A DNA stretch of 50,969 nucleotides from Bacillota bacterium (GCA_013314855.1 JABUEW010000012.1:1-50969), one strand, 5' to 3'. Shown: positions 1-8,769, numbered from the stretch's first letter. Numbers and translations are program-made. The notes: generated from the letters alone by a model not told the origin.

Positions 1-66
1 CTGACAGAGTCACAAATAAAATCGATATTCAACTATAAACTATAACTTGAATTTTCGGATACTTAA

Positions 67-93
67 AAGGGCTGTTGCAGTTGCAACAGCCTT
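67..93. terminator. Hairpin, probable terminator
   Basis: A 9-bp perfect stem (GGCTGTTGC / GCAACAGCC) with a four-base loop. It is followed on the plus strand by ACAATTTTTG and on the minus strand by CCTTTTAAG, so either strand could terminate here. It would close a gene lying left of the window (plus strand) or the restriction-gene remnant (minus strand). Apart from this hairpin I see no gene in bases 1-307, which are AT-rich. Confidence 0.5.
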
Positions 94-307
94 ACAATTT
101 TTGTAAAGTTATCACCATTTTTTAATGTCTGATACCAAAGTCAGGTATAATACTCCTGTTTTTATCTAAATGCAACTGCTTTTAGTTAAATTTTTTAAGT
201 TAAAAGTTGCTATAAGAAAATGAGTCTTGAAACAAGGAATTTTAAAAGAATTAAAGAATATATTAGGTAAAAATATTAGAATAGCAATAGCAAAAGATAT
301 AGTGATT

Positions 308-556
308 TTAATATACATAATATAATTCTCTGTATTCCTGTTGTGCTGTAAACTCCTTGAATGCTTCAACAAAGCACTTTCGTATAAAGCCATCTTCATT
401 CAAATAATTATCTACCTTGTCAATAAAAAACAAAGAAAGTACCTTGATACCCTTATCCGAAAATTTCTTTTTCTTTCTTAAATGTTCCAATACAGTTTGC
501 CTTATCTGGTGCTTCATTATTTCACTTTTGTTGTACAGAAATGCCCCCAATCGCAC
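308..556 (-). pseudogene. Type III restriction enzyme Res subunit, internal fragment
   Basis: The 82-codon frame contains EIMKHQIRQTVLEHL and, after a Lys-rich stretch, KGIKVLSLFFIDKVDNY. From memory these match the segment after the helicase core of type III restriction (Res) subunits, where KIRETIREHL and IKVLSLFFIDRVANY are typical. A full Res protein is about 900-1000 residues, so this is a small internal piece: the helicase motifs upstream and the nuclease domain downstream are both missing. There is no convincing ribosome binding site at its first Met and no mod gene nearby. I read it as a relic of a lost restriction-modification locus. Recognition is by motif memory only. Confidence 0.6.
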
Positions 557-576
557 GATGCATCACGACTCATGTG

Positions 577-646
577 ATTTTCAGCAAAATCATATATATT
601 TTCAGCAAAAGCCTTTATTTACTTGCTCATGTAATAATACTATAAT
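577..646 (+). promoter_or_regulatory. Promoter with tandem 13-bp direct repeats upstream of the TauE/SafE gene
   Basis: A 13-base sequence (ATTTTCAGCAAAA) occurs twice, at 577-589 and 598-610, with a 21-bp period (two helical turns). It is followed by a possible -35 TTTACT (618-623), a 17-base spacer and a perfect -10 TATAAT (641-646), 19 bases before the ATG at 665. The repeats end 7 bases upstream of the -35, which is where an activator would bind. The bound protein is unknown. Confidence 0.5.
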
Positions 647-664
647 TCTATTTGAGGAGAGAAT

Positions 665-1381
665 ATGACATACATTCAAATATTTTTGATTTTTCTATTG
701 TCCGGCATAACCCAAGGAGCTTTAGGTTTTGGTTTTGCTATAATTTCAGTTCCACTTCTTACATTGATTCTACCAATAAAAATTGCTGCCGTTGTAGTAC
801 TTTTGCTTGGTTTTATTACAAATCTGCAGCTTGTTATAAGGCTTAGAAAGCATGTGGATCTGAAGATTGTTTCTACTCCTGTTGTGTTTTCAATAATTGG
901 AAGACTTACAGGAACTTACATTCTTATAAATTCTGCAGGAGACGTACTAAGAGTAATACTTGGTATTTTCCTTGTCTTGCTTTCAATTTATTTTTTCAGG
1001 TATAGTACAAAAATTAAAATACATGCTTCTTTTTTAAACGGGTCTATTGCAGGGTCCCTGAGCGGTTTGTTTGGTGGAATGTTCAATATTTCCGGTCCTC
1101 CAATAGTAATTTACTATATTTCAAGTATAAACGATAAAATGAAATATGCAGCCTGTATGCAGATAACGATGACAACAAGTTCAGTTTTTTCGATACTAAT
1201 ACACATATTATATGGTAATATTGACTGGAATGTTCTTACGTATGTTGGTACCGGTCTGGCAGCTGCAATTGCAGGAAGCCTTCTCGGTCTCTATATTTTT
1301 ACAAAGATCAACAAGGAGAATCTGAATAAAATTATATACATTTTTCTTATGTTGATGGGAGTTATCCTTGTAATAAGGTAA
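665..1381 (+). CDS. TauE/SafE family sulfite/organosulfonate exporter
   Basis: A 238-residue, highly hydrophobic protein with about seven to eight membrane segments. The N-terminal pattern GITQGALGFGFAIISVPLL and the second-half repeat GSIAGSLSGLFGGMFNISGPP are the duplicated glycine-rich signatures of the TauE/SafE family (PF01925). Members export sulfite, sulfoacetate or other small sulfonated and carboxylated anions across the plasma membrane. The start at 665 has the ribosome binding site GAGGAGAGAAT just upstream. It is a single gene facing the long minus-strand island, with a shared terminator between them. Its position next to a probable sulfo-sugar locus suggests export of a sulfonate or sulfite end product, but the family is too broad to fix the substrate. 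Confidence 0.85.
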   Translation: MTYIQIFLIFLLSGITQGALGFGFAIISVPLLTLILPIKIAAVVVLLLGFITNLQLVIRLRKHVDLKIVSTPVVFSIIGRLTGTYILINSAGDVLRVILGIFLVLLSIYFFRYSTKIKIHASFLNGSIAGSLSGLFGGMFNISGPPIVIYYISSINDKMKYAACMQITMTTSSVFSILIHILYGNIDWNVLTYVGTGLAAAIAGSLLGLYIFTKINKENLNKIIYIFLMLMGVILVIR

Positions 1382-1409
1382 AAAACCCGCAATTCATCTG
1401 CGGGTTTTT
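1381..1409. terminator. Bidirectional Rho-independent terminator
   Basis: AAAAACCCGC and GCGGGTTTTT form a 10-bp perfect stem around a nine-base loop, giving a T-run on both strands. It separates the convergent TauE gene (plus, ends at 1381) from the URO-D-like gene (minus, ends at 1428) and so marks the end of the sugar island's transcript. Confidence 0.9.
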
Positions 1410-1427
1410 CCTTCGGTTAATATAATC

Positions 1428-2486
1428 TTATTCTAGTGCATATTCCTTTAATGCTCTGAGTACAACCGGTATTGAATCCCGCCAATTTGCCGGCAGATCT
1501 TCAGATATGCCGAACGCCAGAAGCCTGCCGTCAACGGATGCATCCCTCGCGTATTGTTTGACCAGAGCACTGAGTTCGTTAAATGGCATAAAATACTTTG
1601 AGACGTTTATATTACACCATAACAGCTTGTCAGGCCATGCTATTCGGGCATCCTTATACTCCATATCGCCTTCAGGGGGTGGTGTGAGTGATTCTATCAG
1701 GTCAAAAGCCGAATTTGCTATTAAATCCTTACAAGCATTTGTCCTTCCATCAAAATGCACACCGAATATTTTTCCGTTTTGATGCGCTAAAGGTGCACAC
1801 TCTTCATAAACATTCATAAGTTTTGTCTTATATCTTTCCCTGCCTATTGTCTCGGCTGAAAAATTTTCCCCAAGCCATATGAACCTTCCGGGGCCTTCAG
1901 CTACAATCTCCAGTTTCTTAATGAAGTTTTTATACAATGCTTTATATAGTTCATCTACAAGGTCTTCATAGTCAAAAAGATGAAACGCGAAATTTTCAAG
2001 GCCAAGTAATTCAACCTGCAACTTCTGAAACGGAGATCGTCCCATTTGCAGCTTTATAACAGGACTTGTGGCTGTCCGGGATTCTATCTCATCAACAAGC
2101 ATCCTGTAGTTATCATAATCCGGAACAATATCCGTATTTTTTACTATATAGAGCATTACTTCATAATCCTTCTCATTTTCTATCCAGTATTTCAATGTCC
2201 ATGATCCATCAGCAATTCTGTATATATCTCCTACAGGAGTACTAAGAGTTGTTTTTTCAAGGACGCGCCCGTTTACATTACAAGTTTCTTTTTTTAGTGT
2301 TACACCCTTGTGTATTTCCTTGGCTGTAGGAACATGACAGCTCAGTCCAAGGCCTTCTTTGAAAAATTCATTCCATATGGGATCATCAGGATTGTTCATC
2401 CGCCACATTCGGATGTTAACCGTATAGGGAATCACATCCGGTTTTTCTCTATTCAGGAATATGTCAACTTGTTCCTTAGCATTCAT
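1428..2486 (-). CDS. URO-D superfamily (uroporphyrinogen decarboxylase/methyltransferase-like) protein
   Basis: 352 residues from the ATG at 2486, chosen because AAAGGAAG lies 7 bases upstream; the longer frame would need TTG at 2504. The fold signature is that of the URO-D/MtaA superfamily: an N-terminal NREKPDVIPYTVN segment, a central SPFQKLQVELLGLENF segment and a C-terminal barrel end. Corrinoid-dependent methyltransferases of this family use a His-x-Cys-Gly zinc motif. Here the matching position reads HFDG (His244), so the Cys ligand is absent and MtaA-type chemistry is doubtful. True HemE is also unlikely, because there are no other heme genes nearby and the sequence is divergent. It is the last gene of the ABC transporter/GH4 operon and a distant paralogue of the protein at 5708-6814. 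Function unknown; such proteins occur in Firmicutes sugar loci. Confidence 0.75.
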   Translation of the reverse strand: MNAKEQVDIFLNREKPDVIPYTVNIRMWRMNNPDDPIWNEFFKEGLGLSCHVPTAKEIHKGVTLKKETCNVNGRVLEKTTLSTPVGDIYRIADGSWTLKYWIENEKDYEVMLYIVKNTDIVPDYDNYRMLVDEIESRTATSPVIKLQMGRSPFQKLQVELLGLENFAFHLFDYEDLVDELYKALYKNFIKKLEIVAEGPGRFIWLGENFSAETIGRERYKTKLMNVYEECAPLAHQNGKIFGVHFDGRTNACKDLIANSAFDLIESLTPPPEGDMEYKDARIAWPDKLLWCNINVSKYFMPFNELSALVKQYARDASVDGRLLAFGISEDLPANWRDSIPVVLRALKEYALE

Positions 2487-2549
2487 CTGATATCTTCCTT
2501 TCAATTTTTATGCGAGCTTAATTTGATGCCTCCTCTTCATTACTGCCAA

Positions 2550-3887
2550 TCAGCACAAATAACCCTTCAGGTACTCCGAATGAACTTTTATAAGTTCATC
2601 AACAACATTCTCAATCTGGTCGATGTCTAATACACTGTGGGTAAGCGGATCCATCATCAATGCCCAATACACATAGCGCCTGTCATGCTTTAGCATGGCT
2701 TCAACAGCAAGTTGATGAACATTGATTTCCATCCTGTTCAAAGCTGCCAGCTGGGTAGGCAAATCGCCATAGATGCATGGATGGACCCCACTCCTGTCAA
2801 CAAGAGATTTTACCTCAACTGCACTGAATTCCGGCAGATTAGTAATAAGTCCTCGGTTTATAAAATTAGCATACACCTTGCAAGGAATATTAGTTACCAA
2901 GGAATTCAAGATTTGTGGACCATATTCCACACTTCTTTCATAGTTTGGCAATTCATGTTTTACAGCCTTATCCAATATAGCTTTGTAGTTATTCTCTTTC
3001 CTCTTCGCAAAAAAACTGTATTTATCAATCTCTACAAGATACTTATCCGCCAGCTCCCGGGTACGCAGATAATATGGAACATATTCCGCGAAATGTGTAC
3101 TGGATTCGGTAACCATATATCCGGTTCTATTAAGCATATCGAGTCTTGTGGGTCCCAGCTTTGCTACCACATCATCATCGTCATTTTTTCCTGATGAATA
3201 AATACCTCGCTCTTTTACCAGGTTTCTGAAAAGAGGGTATATATCCTCACCGTTTCTTTCCAGTTTTGTAATCCATGCCATATGGTTTATGCCTGCACAA
3301 TCATAGTCCAGTTCATCATATGGGATATCAAGATATTTCGCTATGGTTTTTGTAGTTCCCTGTACACTGTGGCATAATCCTATAAAGGGTACTTTACTCA
3401 CGGATGCGGCATACATAACAAGCATCGCCTGGGGGTTTGTATAGTTTAAAACAACAACATCCTGAGAACTGTTTTTTTCTATCAGCTTCAGCATTTTCTC
3501 ACAGAACGGCATGGTCCTTAAACCCCGGAAAACACCCGCTATTCCCGACGTATCACCTATTGTCTGATTAAGTCCGTATTTCTTGGGTATTTGCATGTCC
3601 GAATCAACCGCGCCTAATAGTCCTATTTTAACAAGATTGATGACAAAATTGCATCCTTCAAGTGCTTTCTCAAGGTCAAGGGTATAAATTATATTACGGA
3701 CTGAACATCCGGTCTTTGCAAGGTATTCATCAATGATTATCTTCAGATTGTCAAGTCTTGACCTGTCAATATCCATAAATACTATTTCACTATCCTGCAA
3801 AGCTTCAAAGCTTAAAATATCCACCATGAGTCTGAATGTAAATCCATAGCTTCCAGCTCCGATAAATGCTATCCTGGGATTTTTCAT
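2550..3887 (-). CDS. Glycoside hydrolase family 4 (alpha-galactosidase/6-phospho-glycosidase type, NAD+ and Mn2+ dependent)
   Basis: About 445 residues. It shows the N-terminal Rossmann motif FIGAGSYGF, the conserved NYTNPQA, then GLCHSVQ (Cys173) and AGINHMAW (His203). The Cys and His are the metal ligands of GH4, at nearly the positions of Thermotoga AglA. GH4 enzymes cleave glycosides by NAD+-dependent oxidation at C3, elimination and re-addition, in the cytoplasm. ATG 3887 follows GGAGAATGAAGTG; a GTG one codon upstream is an alternative. It sits directly after the solute-binding protein gene, so it should act on the glycoside that the ABC transporter imports. In this context it is a candidate NAD+-dependent sulfoquinovosidase-like enzyme, but ordinary alpha-galactosidase or alpha-glucuronidase activity cannot be excluded. 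Confidence 0.85.
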   Translation of the reverse strand: MKNPRIAFIGAGSYGFTFRLMVDILSFEALQDSEIVFMDIDRSRLDNLKIIIDEYLAKTGCSVRNIIYTLDLEKALEGCNFVINLVKIGLLGAVDSDMQIPKKYGLNQTIGDTSGIAGVFRGLRTMPFCEKMLKLIEKNSSQDVVVLNYTNPQAMLVMYAASVSKVPFIGLCHSVQGTTKTIAKYLDIPYDELDYDCAGINHMAWITKLERNGEDIYPLFRNLVKERGIYSSGKNDDDDVVAKLGPTRLDMLNRTGYMVTESSTHFAEYVPYYLRTRELADKYLVEIDKYSFFAKRKENNYKAILDKAVKHELPNYERSVEYGPQILNSLVTNIPCKVYANFINRGLITNLPEFSAVEVKSLVDRSGVHPCIYGDLPTQLAALNRMEINVHQLAVEAMLKHDRRYVYWALMMDPLTHSVLDIDQIENVVDELIKVHSEYLKGYLC

Positions 3888-3946
3888 CACTTCATTCTCC
3901 TTTTTTCATAATGTCATTAGAGTTGCAGTTTAATCTTTATTAAAGA

Positions 3947-3984
3947 GCAGGCACACTCCTTAACTGAAATGGAAGTATGCCTGC
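3947..3984 (-). promoter_or_regulatory. Intercistronic hairpin after the solute-binding protein gene
   Basis: The arms GCAGGCATACT and AGTGTGCCTGC (minus strand) pair over 11 bp with one G-U, in the 127-bp gap between the solute-binding protein and GH4 genes. No T-run follows, so it is more likely an mRNA-stabilising or partial-termination hairpin that keeps binding-protein message in excess, as is common after such genes. Confidence 0.55.
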
Positions 3985-4014
3985 GCGTAAATATCCGATC
4001 ATCAAACCATGTTT

Positions 4015-5652
4015 CTATTTTTCAGAATTCGCTTCTTTTTCAAGGATTTCACCACCAGCCTTTTTCCACTTTTGAACATATTCATCAAAATATTCAAGTG
4101 GTTTATCACCGGTAATAATCTGCGTATAAGCCTCTTCCCTCAATTTATCCAATTCTGCCTTGTATTTTGATATGGAAGGCAGCGGATTTATAAGTGCATC
4201 CATCATCCCATATTCCCTGAAATAATGTTTATCCATCCATTCCGTGAATACAGGCGACGGCTTGAAATCCATTGGCCCATAATTAAAGCACTGAAGGACT
4301 ATATGTCCTCCTTTCTTACTAGCTTCCAGAGCTTTCCAATTCGGATTAACAGGATCGACAGTCCCGTACTCATTTAATTTCCAGTCCCTACCTTCCATTC
4401 CATAATATGCTGTAGCATTTTCCTCAAGGCTGACGAAGTGGATGTCATTGATAACCTGCAATAGCCGCGAAAATTTGTCTGGTTCTTTTTCCAATTGTTT
4501 TCCAAAGGAGTATACAAGGTCACCAAAGAATTTATCACGTAGAACCCCTCGTGCTCCATTCGGTCCTGCCGGCGGCTTTCCAAATACCAGTTCTTCAACA
4601 GCTTTAGGATTCAGTTTAGCCATTTCTGCTCTTGAAGGTGAAACATCCATTCTTCCCGGAAATGACGGTACCCAGTTATGAAATGCACCTGCACAGGTAA
4701 AGCCTATCCTCCCCTGTATAAATGGAACACCTAGCAGGCTTCCTACCTTTTCACCTGTAACGAATTCAGGGTCAAGGACCTTGTCTGCATACCATTTGCG
4801 GAGAAGTCCAAGGGCTTCCTTCATTTCCGGCTGTATTCCTCCAAAAACCAGCCTTCCATCCTTTTCCGTCCAGATATTCGGCTGGTATCCGTAAGCACCG
4901 TACACCACACTCATACCTTCCTTTGACAAACCATAGGTATCTTTTTTACCGTTCCTATCGGGGTCCTCGTGAGCAAAAGCATACATGGCTTTTTCAAATT
5001 CTTCAATTGTGTCGGGCTCCTTTTCCATTCCTACATTTTTTAGCCAGTCGCCACGATAAAGAACCGGCTTCCTATAAATATTCTTATGCTGTATTACAGG
5101 TATGCCATAAAGTCCCCCGTCAAAATTATAGTATTTGGTAAATACGTCAGGTCCGATTAATTCCTTGTAATGTGCAACCATTTCAGGTGCATAATATTCA
5201 AGTACATCCCTGGGAATCTCCATTAATATATTCTGTTCATAATAATTAAGGAAGTTTGTAGCCGGTTGTATCCTGAAAAGGTCCGGGACCTCTCCGCTGG
5301 CTACTCTAAGAGCAATAAGCTCCGCATATTTTGACATATCGATGTACCATAAATCAAATTTCACATTGAATTTCTCCTCAAAGTACCTAAGGATATAAGG
5401 ATCGCTGTCCAGAGGTGCCATCTGATATGATGTCCAGCTAAAAGTATATTGCTTGTTCGGATCAGGCTTATACTTTTCCGGAATGCCAGAAGAGTCTGTT
5501 TTGGCTACCGTACTGCTTGTCTGGCTACTTGTTTCGGAAATTTCACCCCCTCCGGAATCCTTGTCTTTTTGTTTTGGCGCGCATCCTGTGACATTCAGCA
5601 ATAATGCCAAAACCAGACCTGCAGTTAGAATTTTTGAAAAAATCTTCACCAT
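4015..5652 (-). CDS. Extracellular solute-binding lipoprotein of a sugar ABC transporter (family 1, LplA-like)
   Basis: 545 residues. The signal peptide (MVKIFSKILTAGLVLALLLN) ends in the lipobox VTGC, with Cys24 as the lipidated residue. It is followed by a Ser/Gly/Asp/Lys-rich linker and a large family-1 binding domain. The internal segment DPDRNGKKDTYGL is the Ca-binding-like loop usual in LplA/YtcQ-type proteins. It captures a glycoside outside the membrane and delivers it to the LplC/LplB permeases encoded just upstream, with a URO-D gene between. The start has AAGGAGGGTACGAAT before ATG. No ATPase gene is present, as is normal for this class, which borrows a shared MsmX-type ATPase. The sugar bound cannot be read from sequence; context suggests a sulfoquinovosyl compound. 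Confidence 0.9.
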   Translation of the reverse strand: MVKIFSKILTAGLVLALLLNVTGCAPKQKDKDSGGGEISETSSQTSSTVAKTDSSGIPEKYKPDPNKQYTFSWTSYQMAPLDSDPYILRYFEEKFNVKFDLWYIDMSKYAELIALRVASGEVPDLFRIQPATNFLNYYEQNILMEIPRDVLEYYAPEMVAHYKELIGPDVFTKYYNFDGGLYGIPVIQHKNIYRKPVLYRGDWLKNVGMEKEPDTIEEFEKAMYAFAHEDPDRNGKKDTYGLSKEGMSVVYGAYGYQPNIWTEKDGRLVFGGIQPEMKEALGLLRKWYADKVLDPEFVTGEKVGSLLGVPFIQGRIGFTCAGAFHNWVPSFPGRMDVSPSRAEMAKLNPKAVEELVFGKPPAGPNGARGVLRDKFFGDLVYSFGKQLEKEPDKFSRLLQVINDIHFVSLEENATAYYGMEGRDWKLNEYGTVDPVNPNWKALEASKKGGHIVLQCFNYGPMDFKPSPVFTEWMDKHYFREYGMMDALINPLPSISKYKAELDKLREEAYTQIITGDKPLEYFDEYVQKWKKAGGEILEKEANSEK

Positions 5653-5707
5653 ATTCGTACCCTCCTTATAAATTTGATTTATACATAACCGTTTAATGGT
5701 TAGTACC

Positions 5708-6814
5708 TTATGTATTTTTCACAAACCATTCCAAAATCTCATCCGCTTCGTCCTGGCTCGATGCTCTTACATGATAAACAGCCTTTTCGGGTTTTAGTTC
5801 CTTGTGCATGATTTTAATTTGGTCTATACTCCCCCTGACCTCAACCGCCTTGCCAACCGCCTGTATTTCTTTCAATAAATCCAGATATTCAATTAACTCC
5901 CCATTCCCAGCACCGGGTACAACCTGTATAATATATAGTCCCTTGCTGTTTAAAACACTGTTTTTATGAGCAGCTATAGCACCCAAACCATCCCAGTGGT
6001 ACATTGCATGTTTCACCACCTCGGCTTCTTCTTCAAGGGCGGGCATCACCCAGCGGTTGAACATTTCAGGGCTGATCATGATGCTGAAATCGCATTGAAG
6101 AATAGCCGCGCCATCAAATGAATAGACATCGTGGCGCACATATCCGTATTCATCCATCCTTCCCGCTTCCCTCATTACATCCCACAACTCACGGAAAATA
6201 TTCTTCGCATCCTTCATTGCGTCGTCGATTAACTCCGGACAATCCAGCAAGTCCATGCATAAAGCCTGGGGACCTCTTATGGCAGCCAGCAAATCCATGT
6301 TTGTATGAAGGTCCAGTGTTGTCAACAGCATTTTCCCTCCAAGCTTCTCAAATGCCTTTTCATAAAATTTCATCAGTCTTTTCCATATATAGCATTCTTT
6401 ATTTAATTTAATTGGAAGAGATTTCTTCCAGTCCTCCACAAAAGGCTTAGCCCATATGGTATCCGCAGAATCAGGATTAATCTCAAGTTCTGCACCGCAC
6501 AATGCAGCTATAGTATCGGGGCCGAAGGTAATGTTTATCGACGGTAAAGCTTCACCCCCGTAATATGTGCTTTTTGCCGCTTCAAGCACTTCATCGATTG
6601 CCCGGTCCATATCGCCGAAAATACGCTCTTCCAGCATCCATAACTGTTTGGCAGTCTTTTCAATTTTATGTCCGTTTTTTGGAGCAATTACCGACACAAT
6701 CGGTCTATCGATAATATCGCCGTTGAAGAATGCATCCCATCTTTTCGATACATCACACAAGTCAGGTTTGAACAGTATTGGCTTAGGATATCTTTGACCG
6801 GTATTCAAATCCAT
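5708..6814 (-). CDS. URO-D superfamily protein (HxDG variant) in sugar ABC operon
   Basis: 368 residues, with AAAGGGGAGATGAT before ATG. The C-terminal half has YHWDGLG (His273) followed by YIIQVVPGAGNG. This matches the HLDG...IQWTPGAG pattern I recall for a URO-D-fold family found in Firmicutes carbohydrate loci. The Cys of the His-x-Cys-Gly zinc motif of corrinoid methyltransferases is replaced by Asp. It lies between the permease and binding-protein genes of the ABC transporter, so it is co-transcribed with uptake. No corrinoid protein or reactivase is encoded nearby. Possible roles are a demethylase or lyase acting on a modified sugar, or a non-enzymatic role. Function is not known. Confidence 0.75.
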   Translation of the reverse strand: MDLNTGQRYPKPILFKPDLCDVSKRWDAFFNGDIIDRPIVSVIAPKNGHKIEKTAKQLWMLEERIFGDMDRAIDEVLEAAKSTYYGGEALPSINITFGPDTIAALCGAELEINPDSADTIWAKPFVEDWKKSLPIKLNKECYIWKRLMKFYEKAFEKLGGKMLLTTLDLHTNMDLLAAIRGPQALCMDLLDCPELIDDAMKDAKNIFRELWDVMREAGRMDEYGYVRHDVYSFDGAAILQCDFSIMISPEMFNRWVMPALEEEAEVVKHAMYHWDGLGAIAAHKNSVLNSKGLYIIQVVPGAGNGELIEYLDLLKEIQAVGKAVEVRGSIDQIKIMHKELKPEKAVYHVRASSQDEADEILEWFVKNT

Positions 6815-6843
6815 ATCATCTCCCCTTTTTATTGTTGTTTTAA

Positions 6844-7704
6844 TTATCCTTTAAGAGATCCAACCATTATACCTTTGACAAAATACTTCTGAATAAACGG
6901 ATATACCAGGAGAATAGGCATTATTGTAATGATTGTAGCGGCAGCCTTAAATGATTCAGGATTCATGTATTCTACATCTATTTCCTGGAAAGCAGCTTCA
7001 ATTACAATACGCCTTGTCACATTCTGGAGGACCTGCTTTTTGGGATCAGTAATATACATCAGAGCGTCAAACCAGGCATTCCAGTGATATACGGCTGTCC
7101 ACAAGAATAATGTGGCAATGATGGGCATGGATAATGGCAGAATAATGCTGAAAAGTATCCTGAAGTCCTTTGCCCCGTCTATCCTGGCTGACTCCTCCAG
7201 TGTCTCCGGAATTGACGCAAAAAAGTTCCTTACAATAATCATATGGTATGTAGTAACCAGGCGCGGAAGCACTAATGCCCATACCTTGTTTATCAACCCT
7301 AAGTTTTTCACCAGTAAATAATTCGGTATCAAACCTCCGCTGAAATACATGGTGAATACAATTAATGCCATCCAAAATGTCCTGTTCGGAAGGTACTTTT
7401 TTGAAAGTGGATACGCAAGAAGAATCGTTACACTCATTGAAAAAAAACAGCCGGTTACAAGCCTGATAACACTGTTCCGGAATCCGCTAGCGATAAATTT
7501 GTCCTTAAACACACGCTGATAATTAATGATTGAGACTTCCGGCGGTATAATATTTATTTCGGTGAAAGGAACTGATGGTGCGGAAAAGGATAACGATAAC
7601 ACATATAAAAAAGGGTATATTATTGAAATAGAAAATAAAATTATGAACAAATATATACAAATATCAATAATAATATCCTGAGAACTTCTTCTTGTTCTGT
7701 ACAT
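6844..7704 (-). CDS. Carbohydrate ABC transporter permease (LplC/YtcP type)
   Basis: 286 residues from ATG 7704, which has AAGGAGG 12 bases upstream; the 16 codons before it have no better site. Six predicted membrane segments. The EAA-type cytoplasmic loop is seen in ETLEESARIDGAKDFRILFSI. The C-terminal PFIQKYFVKGIMVGSLKG is the standard ending of LplC-type permeases. It pairs with the LplB-type permease encoded 41 bases upstream to form the channel for an imported oligosaccharide or glycoside. Confidence 0.92.
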   Translation of the reverse strand: MYRTRRSSQDIIIDICIYLFIILFSISIIYPFLYVLSLSFSAPSVPFTEINIIPPEVSIINYQRVFKDKFIASGFRNSVIRLVTGCFFSMSVTILLAYPLSKKYLPNRTFWMALIVFTMYFSGGLIPNYLLVKNLGLINKVWALVLPRLVTTYHMIIVRNFFASIPETLEESARIDGAKDFRILFSIILPLSMPIIATLFLWTAVYHWNAWFDALMYITDPKKQVLQNVTRRIVIEAAFQEIDVEYMNPESFKAAATIITIMPILLVYPFIQKYFVKGIMVGSLKG

Positions 7705-7745
7705 TGGAAATATATTCCTCCTTATTTTTATACATGTACTGGCTG

Positions 7746-8720
7746 CTACCATATTCCATATTCGTTTATTTTCTTAGCCAGTGAGTTGGCAAGTACTATC
7801 ATTATAAAGGCTATAACATTCTTAAATAGTCCTACGGCTGTTGCTGTGTTATATTGCATGCCTCCTAGGCCTATACGGTATATATATGTGCTGATAACAT
7901 CACCTACGCTGTAAACTGCGGGATTGTACAGGTTAAATATCTGGTCGAAATTGTCATTTACAATCCTTCCTATTGCAAATATCAACATAATGGTAATCAC
8001 CGGCGCCAGTGAAGGTATTGTAATATGTATTATTTTCTGAATTCTGCTGGCTCCATCCATTTCACCGGCCTCATATAGTTGAGAGTCAATAATTCCGCTA
8101 ATTGCAGCTATATATACTATTGATCCCCATCCAACACTTTTCCATATATCCGTAATCACCAGCGTAAATCTGAACCATTTGGGGTCACCGAGGAAAAATA
8201 CAGGAGGCAGGGTAAGTGCTTTTAAAGCAATGTTGACCGGACCGATGGAAGGCGATAAAAATTGTATGAAAAGGCCCCCAAGGATTACCCATGAAATGAA
8301 ATGCGGCAAATAACTTAATGTCTGGACGACTTTTTTAAATCCACGCAATCTTATTTCATTCAGAAGGACTGCAAGAAGTATGGGTGCAGGAAATCCAAAA
8401 ATTAAATTGTAAAGGCTTATAATCAATGTATTTCTGAATACTTGCCAGAAAGTCGGAAGATTAAATACGTGTTTGAAAACCGACAACCCAATCCATGGAC
8501 TGTTCCATATTCCCTTTTTGAACATGTATTCCTTAAAAGCTATCTGTATGCCATAAAGCGGGGCATAATGAAAAATAATGTAATAAAGCAAACCCGGAAG
8601 CATCATTATAAATAAATATCTGTATTTGAAATATTTATAAAATATTCCTCTATTATGTAGAGAATAAGCAGCTTCTGTTTTATTAGTTCTATTAACTATA
8701 TTTTCAAGATTTTCAAGCAA
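7746..8720 (-). CDS. Carbohydrate ABC transporter permease (LplB/YteP type)
   Basis: 324 residues from a TTG at 8720. This start is preferred because AAAAGGGGGTG lies 6 bases upstream, and because a promoter (-10 at 8770-8775) lies downstream of the longer frame's start at 8789. The typical N-terminal segment LLPGLLYYIIFHYAPLYGIQ, the EAA loop LYEAGEMDGASRIQKIIHIT and the ending AKKINEYGIW identify the LplB type. First gene of the transporter operon, downstream of the AraC-type sensor gene. Confidence 0.92.
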   Translation of the reverse strand: MLENLENIVNRTNKTEAAYSLHNRGIFYKYFKYRYLFIMMLPGLLYYIIFHYAPLYGIQIAFKEYMFKKGIWNSPWIGLSVFKHVFNLPTFWQVFRNTLIISLYNLIFGFPAPILLAVLLNEIRLRGFKKVVQTLSYLPHFISWVILGGLFIQFLSPSIGPVNIALKALTLPPVFFLGDPKWFRFTLVITDIWKSVGWGSIVYIAAISGIIDSQLYEAGEMDGASRIQKIIHITIPSLAPVITIMLIFAIGRIVNDNFDQIFNLYNPAVYSVGDVISTYIYRIGLGGMQYNTATAVGLFKNVIAFIMIVLANSLAKKINEYGIW

Positions 8721-8769
8721 ACCTTTCACCCCCTTTTCGATGCTCAAAACGGTAGTCATCCATATAAAC

